A model generated the notes under the pieces. The model had not been told where the DNA came from. It saw nothing but the letters and a program-made list of their open reading frames with translations, and did no database searches. Source: a virus. From it: 64,000 nucleotides of DNA. The DNA lies in the IMG/VR virus record IMGVR_UViG_3300020438_000007, positions 166,740 to 230,739 of that record. One strand, 5' to 3'. Shown piece after piece: positions 13,509-22,500 of the stretch. Made by a program: the position numbers and the translations under genes. Position 1 is the stretch's first letter, and every line of letters starts with the position of its first letter.

Positions 13509-15022
13509 ACACTATCGCTTTTTGCAAGGTTCTGATCTTTGAATACTACTTGAATGTTCTCCATTGTAGTTTTGCCTCCTAGTGAGTGTGGAGTGATATG
13601 ATCTAGACTTGTGATATCTGGGTCTTTTGCTTCCTCACGACTAATGGGGCGACCAGATAGAGGACAAACTCTGTTCTGTCCTTCCCATAGAGGGATTCTC
13701 CAACGTGGATCTGCAAGTCTTACTTCATCTTTGACTACTGCAATACCTGCTTCAACTAACATAGGAATTAAATCCTCACGAATGTGCTCAACTCTGTGCT
13801 TTGCCTTGTACCAAGTGTTTGCACCATAGAGATCATAGAACTTAACCCATGTCTCACGATCTTGACCTGTATTGTACTTAGGTGTTTTGTCCTGACACTT
13901 CTCGTCATACCACGCCATGTAGACATCAAATAGTCTCTTGTAGTTACTCTTAGCAACTGAACCATTGAGTCTCTCAATCTCAACAAACAACCAATAGAAA
14001 TCATGTAAGATGTTTCTACCACCAGTTGCAGCAAGGTTCTTCCTCTTTTGAACAGTTTCCCTCATGAAAGGAAGGAAAATGTTATTAAGGAACTTGACAA
14101 AATTATCATAGTTCTTTGTTACCTTTGTGTTATTGGTACTTCCAACAACGTAGTCAGCATCAAGAGTAGATGTTGCATAAGGGTCAATCTGACCATACCA
14201 TGTATAGTAGTTAGACCATGCTGCGAGGTAGGCACAGAATTTGTATCTGATAGAATTAGACTTTGTGATGAAGTCTGCAGCAAGGAACTCTTCCTTGAGT
14301 ACGTCATTCAAGTCACGAATAGCACGACAATAGATCGAAGTATTGCAGTTACGGAACTCCTCAGTAGTCAAGTCCTCATTGTTGTTCAATTTGATGAACA
14401 AATCTTTCCTCTCTTCAGAGGTTAGAGAAGGATACTCAAACCAGTTGAACAAAGCAGAATCAACTGCCTCTACAAGTTTAGCATAGTCTTGACCCAAGTT
14501 CAAGAGAACTGACTTTGTGTAGTAGTCATCTTGATCTAAGATAACTGTGGTGTTCTTATAATCTCCAATGATGCCGTCCCACTCTCTAACTGTATAGTTA
14601 CCAGACTCCAGAGGAACTAGATCATTGTCCCAATCTTCAATGGCATCACATCTGTTACCACCATCAATGTGTAGATACTTATAACCTTGTTCTTGGAAAA
14701 AGATAAGTCTCTCTCTATATTCAACATCTAAAGGATCATTGTACACAGCAATCCTTGCGTTCATGGCATAAATTGTCTTTGCAATATTTACCATATGAAA
14801 TGATGAAAGTTCAGCGTATCCTTGAATAACAGCACTAATATAAGATGACTGTTTGCCTGGAAGATGTCTCCACACTGACTCTCGTTGTACGTCACGATCA
14901 CGACCTGCTGCTTTCAGAATCTCCTTGAAAGCATGTCCAGTCACCTCATAAAAAGGTTCTTTCTCAAGGCACTTGTGTGACTTTAGATTCCTGATCGGAA
15001 TTTTCTTTGATGATTTAGGCAT
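13505..15022 (-). CDS. DUF262-like / HNH endonuclease
   Basis: 505 residues. Near residue 120, HIDGGNRCDAIEDW resembles the DGQQR box of DUF262 (ParB/Srx fold, as in GmrS); further on LFIKLNNNEDLTTEEFRN matches the N-x-G-x-L-x-x-x-E region of that family. The C-terminus has CPLSG and LDHITPHSLGGKT with a following N...K, an HNH nuclease motif. DUF262 plus HNH is the architecture of modification-dependent nucleases (GmrSD, BrxU).
 In a phage it could cut host or competitor DNA; target unknown. ATG at 15022 used (TTG at 15043 is in frame). Strong promoter upstream. Confidence 0.7.
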   Translation of the reverse strand: MPKSSKKIPIRNLKSHKCLEKEPFYEVTGHAFKEILKAAGRDRDVQRESVWRHLPGKQSSYISAVIQGYAELSSFHMVNIAKTIYAMNARIAVYNDPLDVEYRERLIFFQEQGYKYLHIDGGNRCDAIEDWDNDLVPLESGNYTVREWDGIIGDYKNTTVILDQDDYYTKSVLLNLGQDYAKLVEAVDSALFNWFEYPSLTSEERKDLFIKLNNNEDLTTEEFRNCNTSIYCRAIRDLNDVLKEEFLAADFITKSNSIRYKFCAYLAAWSNYYTWYGQIDPYATSTLDADYVVGSTNNTKVTKNYDNFVKFLNNIFLPFMRETVQKRKNLAATGGRNILHDFYWLFVEIERLNGSVAKSNYKRLFDVYMAWYDEKCQDKTPKYNTGQDRETWVKFYDLYGANTWYKAKHRVEHIREDLIPMLVEAGIAVVKDEVRLADPRWRIPLWEGQNRVCPLSGRPISREEAKDPDITSLDHITPHSLGGKTTMENIQVVFKDQNLAKSDSV

Positions 15023-15077
15023 AATAATGACCAATTGTGACAATCTGGTACTGCGTACCTCATGTCTTTACATATTC

Positions 15078-15106
15078 ACTATAACAGGTCCTCTTTGCCT
15101 TGTCAA
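15078..15106 (-). promoter_or_regulatory. Sigma70 promoter TTGACA-17-TATAGT
   Basis: -35 TTGACA at 15101-15106, 17-bp spacer, -10 TATAGT at 15078-15083, about 50 bases before the ATG of the DUF262/HNH gene. It directly follows the stop codon of the gene at 15110. Confidence 0.8.
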
Positions 15107-15109
15107 CCC

Positions 15110-15238
15110 CTAATCCACAAATATGTGAGAACACTTGGGACAACAGTGAACTTCCTTCTCCTTGTACATTTGTTTGTACTCTCTGGGGTTGGAACGTTTA
15201 AACATTAACTCATCAATCTTTTTTACTTGTTTTCTCAT
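15110..15238 (-). CDS. Small CxxC protein (42 aa)
   Basis: ATG 15238 to TAG 15110-15112: MRKQVKKIDELMFKRSNPRE, then HCCPKCSH near the C-terminus, a possible half zinc ribbon. It overlaps the upstream coiled-coil gene. Function unknown. Confidence 0.6.
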   Translation of the reverse strand: MRKQVKKIDELMFKRSNPREYKQMYKEKEVHCCPKCSHIFVD

Positions 15239-15377
15239 TTTCGATGATTTGCAACATTTCAAGAGCGCCTTGCACTTTCAAAAATTCTTCTTTCTTGAGT
15301 TCAAAAGTTTTACTCAATTCTTGGATTTCTGCTTGAAGGTCTGTCGCCCTCTTTGTCAAATCTTCTTTGTGACTCAT
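15213..15377 (-). CDS. Small coiled-coil protein (54 aa)
   Basis: MSHKEDLTKRATDLQAEIQE start at 15377, heptad-like throughout, ending NEKTSKKD. First gene of a minus-strand unit that diverges from the adhesin gene. Promoter TTGCCA-16-TATGAT at 15403-15430. Confidence 0.65.
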   Translation of the reverse strand: MSHKEDLTKRATDLQAEIQELSKTFELKKEEFLKVQGALEMLQIIENEKTSKKD

Positions 15378-15402
15378 AATAATCTTGCACTACATGATAT
15401 AT

Positions 15403-15430
15403 ATCATACCATAATAAATAGATTTGGCAA
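15403..15430 (-). promoter_or_regulatory. Promoter TTGCCA-16-TATGAT
   Basis: -35 TTGCCA at 15425-15430 and -10 TATGAT at 15403-15408, serving the 54-aa gene; it overlaps the late box of the divergent adhesin gene. Confidence 0.5.
15413..15421 (+). promoter_or_regulatory. Late promoter box AATAAATAG
   Basis: AATAAATAG on the plus strand, 24 bases before the adhesin ATG. Matches the T4 late TATAAATA except the first base. Confidence 0.5.
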
Positions 15431-15445
15431 GATCTACCTAACAAT

Positions 15446-17038
15446 ATGAACGAGAATTATTCTTTAGAAGAAGAACAAAAAGAATATGAGATAGAATCTA
15501 ATCCCGAACTGCAAAGGAATGAGTTAAATCCCTCTGTAGCAACGGTCATGTATTCACATGAGAAGGTCTATAAGACTCTTGCAACTGTTGGAGACTTTGT
15601 ATGTCATATTTGGTACTATGATGATAACTATGACCCTCAGAGATCCACTGAGGGGTCTAAGAGAATCCATATTGTACCTACTGACAATATTCTAAGGCAT
15701 GATACTGACAGTGAACTGGTAAACTACTGGTTTAACATTGCCAATGACAAGTGGCCTCAAGGTGTAATCTTTGTCAACCCTATCATAAGGAGAAATGGGG
15801 TTAAGTTTGTAAGCAACAGTGACCTTAGAGACTGTGTGAAGTATATGTCAGGTGTTGCTGCACACTATGATGCAAACTCTAGTGACATTGTGGCGATTGA
15901 TGTTGAAGACGGCAATAAAATGTATGAGATGAGTTATGATGTGTCCGCTTCTAAGATATACTCTGACGTATCAAACAACACCTATGATGACTTCACTTCA
16001 GGACCCCTTAGTGGTGGTAGTTTAAGTCTATCATACGATCAATCGTTTGGAAGTGGTCAGATCTCTATGAGTAGTCTTGCTGTTACACTAAGTGGTTCGT
16101 CTCCAGAAAATTTCAGTCAGTATTATAGAGGCAACAAAGTTGCAAATATATCTCAAAACAATAGTGTTCCCACTAGTGGCACTTTCTCATTCAGTCAGTT
16201 GAGAAACGTAACCACTGGTGTGACTGCTAATGCTAATGGAAATTGGATGCACCTACAAGCAAGATGGGAAGTATTTACTGGTGGAATATGGGAATCCAAT
16301 TTAAATAAGAGATTGAATGTAACTGGTAGTGTTGGAGGAGCGACTGACAACCCTGCACTGCGATTTAATGGTTCTGGCGCAGGCAAAATTGATGTATCTA
16401 TTTCGGGTGATGTGAGGGGAGTCTCTGGCACGCCTGGTTTGCAAGGTGTCGCAGGCCTTGGTAAACCTGGCGGAACTGCAAATAAGGCAATGCACGTTGC
16501 AAGTCCAATCAGGATGTCTAGTGGTGACCTAAACAGCAGAATCCGTGGCGGTGGCGGCGGAGGCGGCGGTGGCGGTGGTGGAGGTAAAGGTGGTGGCGGA
16601 GGTCACGGCGGAGGTAGAAGATGTAGAGGTTGGTTCTGTAATAGTTCCGAAAGAGTATGCCACAATAATGGTGGTCAAGGTGGTGCTGGTGGTAATGGAG
16701 GAATTGGTGGAGTAGGTGCTGGATATGTTTGGGCTGGATCTTATTTCGCAGCGCACTCTGGTAGTGCTGGATATGGTGGCCAAGGCGGTTCAGGCGGTAG
16801 TTCTAGAGGAGGTGGCCAAGGCGGAAATGGTGGTGGCGGCGGTAGAGGCGGCGGACATGAACAAAATGGCACTGCTGGTAACCAAGGTTCAAAAGGCGAT
16901 CGAGGCGAAAGAAACGAGGAAAGTTGCGGATATGCCGGCGATGGTAGACGTGGTGGACAAGGCAGTAATGGAGGCGCTGGAGGTGGTAATGCAGGTAAGT
17001 GGACAACTAGTGGTAGTGGAGGTATAACTAATATCTAA
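15446..17038 (+). CDS. Glycine-rich tail-fibre adhesin
   Basis: 530 residues. Residues about 1-180 resemble a structural attachment region; the middle is Ser/Gly/Asn-rich; from about 330 to the end it is dominated by glycine, including a run of 13 glycines and many GGxGG and GxxGxxG stretches interrupted by short cysteine/aromatic islands (RCRGWFCNSS, VWAGSYFAAH, ESCGYAG).
 This resembles glycine-rich receptor-binding adhesins such as phage S16 gp38, whose polyglycine-II helices sit at the fibre tip; the variable islands would be the receptor-contact loops. It is alone on the plus strand, with its stop overlapping that of the convergent gene. Confidence 0.7.
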   Translation: MNENYSLEEEQKEYEIESNPELQRNELNPSVATVMYSHEKVYKTLATVGDFVCHIWYYDDNYDPQRSTEGSKRIHIVPTDNILRHDTDSELVNYWFNIANDKWPQGVIFVNPIIRRNGVKFVSNSDLRDCVKYMSGVAAHYDANSSDIVAIDVEDGNKMYEMSYDVSASKIYSDVSNNTYDDFTSGPLSGGSLSLSYDQSFGSGQISMSSLAVTLSGSSPENFSQYYRGNKVANISQNNSVPTSGTFSFSQLRNVTTGVTANANGNWMHLQARWEVFTGGIWESNLNKRLNVTGSVGGATDNPALRFNGSGAGKIDVSISGDVRGVSGTPGLQGVAGLGKPGGTANKAMHVASPIRMSSGDLNSRIRGGGGGGGGGGGGGKGGGGGHGGGRRCRGWFCNSSERVCHNNGGQGGAGGNGGIGGVGAGYVWAGSYFAAHSGSAGYGGQGGSGGSSRGGGQGGNGGGGGRGGGHEQNGTAGNQGSKGDRGERNEESCGYAGDGRRGGQGSNGGAGGGNAGKWTTSGSGGITNI

Positions 17039-17979
17039 TCTAAACCATAAACTAATTCTAACTTAGTACCATCATGTCCAGCAGTGATAATGGTGGCACC
17101 ATGTACTGCTTTGGGTTGTTCTTCCCATGAAATTATCTCTTTCTGCCATTCTTCTGACATCCCATACCAATTGGTTGCACTAGTGGAAATGTTAGATACC
17201 GATGTTTTATGAGATTGATGTCTCTCCAAATAGACTCCAAAATTATCTTGGGCTGTTGTTCCCTCTGGAGCATCATATGAAAATGTTGTAGATAAAGCAT
17301 ATCCTATCTCTTTAACCAATCCAGTTGAATTGAATTCAATAAGAATTTCAACATCACTGTCACTGTCTATTACGAGTTGGTCAACCAACTTACTCACACC
17401 TTCAATATTCTGATATATCTTAGTGTTTGATCTAGTACCATATAATTTTAATAGATCCTCTGATATAGAGGTAGATTCTTTCAACAATCCTATTCTAATA
17501 GACTTATCTACTACACTAATATTCGCTGTAGATATTTCATAATCAAACTCATCAGGTTCTAACATCTTCAACACTTCTCTTAAAGATGATGTGTCAGTAT
17601 TACCTGTGACCTCAGTTGCAAGCTGACATAAGGCATCAATGGTAGGATCAATTAGAGCAGGCGATTCAAATGATAGTATCTCATTTGTCATCACATTATT
17701 CTTAAAGTATAAGAACTTATATTTGTTCATATATTTGAACAATACATTGTTACCCAAGCGTCCATCGAAGTACTCATACTGTTCAATACCTGTAGGAATA
17801 CTGTACTTAAATCCATACTTTGAGACTTCACCCTCAGACTTGATAAGTCCGATAGAATCATGAGCACTAGAGATTATCTCAGGATATATCTCTGACAGTT
17901 CTCTTATAGCATCAACATCCGCACTGTTAAACAGATTAGGGTATTTGGATATTGAACTTAAGTGTTCTAAATTAACCAT
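17035..17979 (-). CDS. Hypothetical protein next to adhesin
   Basis: 314 residues from ATG 17979 (MVNLEHLSSISKYPNLFNSA), with AAGGAAAAGA upstream; it overlaps the oxygenase gene by 13 bases. No recognised motif. It is convergent with the adhesin gene and their stop codons overlap (CTAA), so a fibre-related or modifying role is possible from position only. Confidence 0.6.
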   Translation of the reverse strand: MVNLEHLSSISKYPNLFNSADVDAIRELSEIYPEIISSAHDSIGLIKSEGEVSKYGFKYSIPTGIEQYEYFDGRLGNNVLFKYMNKYKFLYFKNNVMTNEILSFESPALIDPTIDALCQLATEVTGNTDTSSLREVLKMLEPDEFDYEISTANISVVDKSIRIGLLKESTSISEDLLKLYGTRSNTKIYQNIEGVSKLVDQLVIDSDSDVEILIEFNSTGLVKEIGYALSTTFSYDAPEGTTAQDNFGVYLERHQSHKTSVSNISTSATNWYGMSEEWQKEIISWEEQPKAVHGATIITAGHDGTKLELVYGLD

Positions 17980-18548
17980 TCTTTTCCTTTTTGGTAACTG
18001 AACCAAGTGATAACAGAATATCTTTCACCTTTTGTCACAGGTTTGACCTCGTGTATGAACAAGTGATTACTTGGATATACATGAACAGAGTTGCTTTCAG
18101 ATATCATATTATGATTACCCCAAAAACAAATATTGCCGCCCTCATAATCATCATTGATAGTATATGATGTGGTTACTGAACCAGCATCAGCATCAACGTC
18201 TGTGTGAGGAGATAGATAACCGCCTTCTGGATACTTACATAACCAGTATCCTGAGTATTTATCGTATATTGGGTCTGTTGGTAATGTGCCTTTGTAATCA
18301 TTGTATATTGCAGGCATCAATCTAATGTGTGCCTTGTGAATCAAATCAAATATCTTTCCATGCTCAGGTTCTATCAACATTTGTGACCTGTAACCTTTCA
18401 AGTTATAGTATGAAGTAGGAGGAGGATTGTCTGGTTCAGGCCAATCTAATCCTTTAACGAGTTCGAGCAATCGTCTATGATCGACTGTAGAAAGAACATT
18501 CCCATGATGAAAGATATAGTGAAGTAGTCCTTTTGTTTCATTCAGCAT
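17967..18548 (-). CDS. 2OG-Fe(II) oxygenase, prolyl-4-hydroxylase type
   Basis: 193 residues. HTD at 115-117, IHEV (His166) and Arg176 in KGERYSVITWF form the iron and 2OG site of the P4H group; GGNICFW lies between. Close in layout to the protein at 27768-28355 (HYD, PHEV, VTKGTRYS), so paralogues. Position beside adhesin and fibre genes suggests, but does not show, modification of a virion protein. Confidence 0.85.
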   Translation of the reverse strand: MLNETKGLLHYIFHHGNVLSTVDHRRLLELVKGLDWPEPDNPPPTSYYNLKGYRSQMLIEPEHGKIFDLIHKAHIRLMPAIYNDYKGTLPTDPIYDKYSGYWLCKYPEGGYLSPHTDVDADAGSVTTSYTINDDYEGGNICFWGNHNMISESNSVHVYPSNHLFIHEVKPVTKGERYSVITWFSYQKGKEWLI

Positions 18549-19305
18549 TGATATCTACGTTTAACGAGTCTGCAAATATAAATCCCGACAACGATGTTCT
18601 AGGCGTATCCTTATACCACCCCTTCTTCATTATTGCACTGTGCCACATGTATGAAGGATATATTATCAACCTATTGAATTTCATGGGAACATGATATTCT
18701 TCTTCCCATACATCTTCAATGAGCATTGTATCATTATCTATCATATCAGTTGCTTTATCAGAAAAATCATAGAACCACTCTTTCAAATTCCAATACTCTT
18801 CCGTTCTTTTAAATGGTTTATGTATGTTTTCAGTATTAGTTAGACCAGTTGCCTTGTGTTTAAAAAATGAGGTTCCACCTTGTCCATCATTCAAATATAA
18901 TACTGTTGCATATACTGCTGGGTCAATGTGTGGTTGCACCGATACCCTAGGCACTTGTCTGTCACTAAACATTGAATTGACCTGATATGACACTTTCGCA
19001 TAATTAGTATCAATATTCTCAAATTCTGTACACTTCTCAATCATATGAAAAATAAGTTTACTCAACTCTGGCAGTTCAATGAATAACCTAGACTGATAGC
19101 CTGGGAATACCTCATCGGGTTCACCCCTGCTGTCTAGATCATTATATTGCATAGGCAATTTCTCCACCACCTCACTAATGAAGTCATGGGGATTCTCCAG
19201 CACGTCATCAATTATGATTACTGGATGTGATTCTACTCTGGATACTTCATACTTTACTTCATCATTGACTCTGTGAGTCTCGTCATTAACAATGTTCAAA
19301 TTCAT
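18538..19305 (-). CDS. DUF6445-like 2OG oxygenase-fold protein
   Basis: 255 residues. HID at 126-128, GGTSFFKH, and YPSYMWHSA with His222, then Arg236 in TPRTSLSGF: an HxD...H...R site in the arrangement I associate with DUF6445. Overlaps the next oxygenase gene by 11 bases. Substrate unknown. Confidence 0.7.
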   Translation of the reverse strand: MNLNIVNDETHRVNDEVKYEVSRVESHPVIIIDDVLENPHDFISEVVEKLPMQYNDLDSRGEPDEVFPGYQSRLFIELPELSKLIFHMIEKCTEFENIDTNYAKVSYQVNSMFSDRQVPRVSVQPHIDPAVYATVLYLNDGQGGTSFFKHKATGLTNTENIHKPFKRTEEYWNLKEWFYDFSDKATDMIDNDTMLIEDVWEEEYHVPMKFNRLIIYPSYMWHSAIMKKGWYKDTPRTSLSGFIFADSLNVDINAE

Positions 19306-19308
19306 GGT

Positions 19309-19524
19309 TTATAATTGTAGGTTGTATTCAGCAATCATGGCGAACATCTTACTTTGTATATGTTCTAGGTATGATTTGTTGATTGGCGGTATATCCTCAA
19401 ATGTATTAAGATAATCGGTGACAGTGTGATGAAGTATTCTTACCTCTTCAATTCCCATCACCGCCTCACAATGCCAATCACCATCATGAAACTCTTCTGG
19501 TAACCACTCTTCAGGACTTTCCAT
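19309..19524 (-). CDS. Hypothetical small protein after giant fibre gene
   Basis: 71 residues (MESPEEWLPEEFHDGDWHCE). Start at 19524 overlaps the fibre gene's stop by 14 bases and has GGTGG upstream. Possibly a fibre assembly factor by position; no recognised domain. Confidence 0.6.
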   Translation of the reverse strand: MESPEEWLPEEFHDGDWHCEAVMGIEEVRILHHTVTDYLNTFEDIPPINKSYLEHIQSKMFAMIAEYNLQL

Positions 19525-22500
19525 ATCCACCAGTCTTAAGACTTTCAATTTCATCTTTGAGTTCTTTGATTGCCTCAATCAGTACTGGGACTAACTTCTC
19601 ATATTTAACAGTTAAGTAATTGTCATTTTCTCGTTTAACAACTGCCTCTGGGAAGACCTTTTCTACCTCTTGTGCAGATACGCCGAGGTGTCTACCTTTT
19701 GGTAATCTAAGTTCTCTACCTGTCTCATTAAACTCATATGTAAATCCTCTAAGTTCACATACCTTAGCAACAGCACCTTCAATCTGTTCAAGATTCTGTT
19801 TCAATCTCATGTCAGATGCGAAGGCAGTGATGTCTCCACCAACTGATAGGTTATTGCTACTAGCATTGAATGTTAATCCACCATCTGCCTGTAGTGATTG
19901 ATTACCACTTGAACCACCAAGAATAACATTCTTGCTACCAGATGCACCTCCAATATTAACTTGTGATGCGGAAGCAGCGTTACCAGTGATATTACCACTG
20001 ATACTACTAGCACTAAGGGCAGAAACCGATAAGGTAGTTCCATCAAATGTAAAGTTAGAACTAGATGTAGTGTTGTTGCTTGAAGTGTTATAAGGAACTC
20101 TATTTGCACCAATAGCAATGTTGCTTGCTACTGTTGCAGTATCAGCGTTACCAGCGAATCCACCAGCAGCAGTGAATGTTCCAGTAACCGTTAAGTTATT
20201 AATACTAGAAGAACCAGTGATAGTCGCATCAGCACCTGTGATTCCATCAGGGAAGGCACCAGCACCACCTTGGAAGATACCAGTTGCAGTAATGTCCTTG
20301 ACTTTAGTACTACCATTGGAGTCTCTACCCATGATAGATGCACCACTTGTCCAGTTACTATCAATCATTGATAGTCCATCAAGTAAGTCAGCGTTCAAGT
20401 TTACACACTTAATAGTTGATGATGTCTTAATAGGTGGTACGTTTGTTGCAATAGATTCAAACTGGAATGACTTAATTTGTCCAGCAGGACCTGCATCAAT
20501 ACTCATGTTTGAATTACCACCAGCACTCAGAGCGGTAATAATACCAACGTCAGCGGTGATCTTAGGAGCAGCAAGTCCGTCACCACCAGGCGACATATTG
20601 ATTCTCGCCATTGTCATAGCGAAACCAGTGATACAAGTATAAAGACCAGCGTTAGCAAAGATAGTTAACTGTTCTGACTCTACGCCAGGATTAGGACCAT
20701 ACTTACTACCAATATATCTGGTAAGCATACCATCAGAGTCAACATCATTCGAGAAGTATGCGTCAGGTCCGATTAAGTCATCAGTAAATGTGATGTCTGT
20801 AGATGTAAGTTGATCAATGTTTGCAATTTCAATGTCAGCAGAACCAGTGTTAGGAACTATTAAGTTAGTAATTGTGGCGTTAGTGACTGTCTCGTTAGCA
20901 ATAGTCGCACTGTTTGTTACTTCTAAGTTAGTAGTAATACCTGTGAATACTCTGTTCTCATTGACATATTGTGTGCCCACATGAGATAGAGTTGTAATAC
21001 CAATGTCAGCATACAATCCGTTAGTAACTACACCAACTGTGACGTTCAGATCAGTAATAATACCAGCAGTTGCATACAAATCTTTCTTAACCGAAAGTGT
21101 ATCAATACCAGCGTTGATAGCATTAACAAATGTACCATTGAATGTACCACCTTCACACTCTAAGTTACCAACCTCAAGTGTGCCTGTGATTGTACTTACA
21201 CCTGAGAATGTGGACTTATAAGGTCCCTCAATGTGAATTGCAGATGCAGGCTTGAAGGTTACATAAGTACCAACAAATTCTGCATTGTAAAGTCTAGATG
21301 TACCAGCCTCATGTACCTGTGTATAGAAACCATGTTGTTCCCAAGGGATTCCGTCATAAGAAATACCACCTGTAGTGTTATATCCCCAGAAGTTTGCGTT
21401 CTTCTTGATGACCAATGTGTCATAAGACACACCAGCAAATGACTGGTTAGCAGCGAAGGTAACGATACCTGACACAAACAAGTCTTTGATCTTGGCAACA
21501 CCATTGACCTCAAATGAATCCTTGAAGTTAAATATACCAACACCAGACTGTCCAATACCAATCTGATCAAACCTATAGAATGATCTGTCTCTCTCCTGTG
21601 AAACTGCACCAAATCTTCTCCACTCACCCTCTGCAAAGATATGACCTAAGTATCCACCAGCGTTAGGAACACCAACGAATGAAATATCACCTGATCTTGC
21701 AGCAGTTAATGGTGTAGAGATACCAACTGTGAACACTTTACCCTGTGGGGCATCTCCTCTAAGAGATAGGTTTACAGTCTCAATACCATCTGCGGAAGTG
21801 TTGGTAAGTTTCTCTGTCATGTTGACAGGACCATAGAACTGTGATGTCCTATTGTTATTGTCTCCACCCTCAACTGTGAGTGATTCTCTAATCAATACTT
21901 CATCAAATACACCTGATGCTCTCTTGATTGTCTCTGCTTCAGCATCGTCACCAACATAGGTGAACACTGGCGCTTCAAGAACTTCCTCTTCACCTGTAAT
22001 AGATGATAACTTCTTATATCCTGTGAAGAAGTCTCCAGAGTCGTTCATACCAGTATAAACAACTGTACCACCGTCTAGTTCTTTCTTCTGAGCAGATAAT
22101 GTCTCTTGATCTGAAAGAACTCTATCCTGTTTCTGTGGTAATGATGTTGAGTAGTTTCCTGATCCGTAACCAAGATATTCAAACGTATGACCAGATGCAC
22201 GAAGAATCGAAGGTCTACGAAGTTCCATAGCGAGAACCTTGATCTTCTTGATCGTAGTTCCTGTTATGGCAGATGATGCCAGTGTACCAAACTGACCTCT
22301 AAGAATATTATTAATGTTGTCAGAGGTGAATCTTACGACTTCACCATTGATCATACAGTAGTCTCCTCTTCTGAATCCTTCAGTAGATGAGAGTGTGATG
22401 GTAGTATCAGTAGATGTCAGTGGGGCATTGATTGTGGTAGAAATACCTGTATAGAAGTATGAAGATCTACCAGCAAGATTATTCTCACCAGCACTCAATG

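Noticed and set aside
16529-17006. Frames on both strands in the glycine-rich part of the adhesin gene
   Set aside because: GGN-repeat codons keep several frames open; only the plus frame continues through the whole gene with a sensible N-terminus.
20118-20642. Plus-strand open frame (174 codons) inside the giant fibre gene
   Set aside because: Antisense shadow of the repetitive fibre sequence; no start signal.
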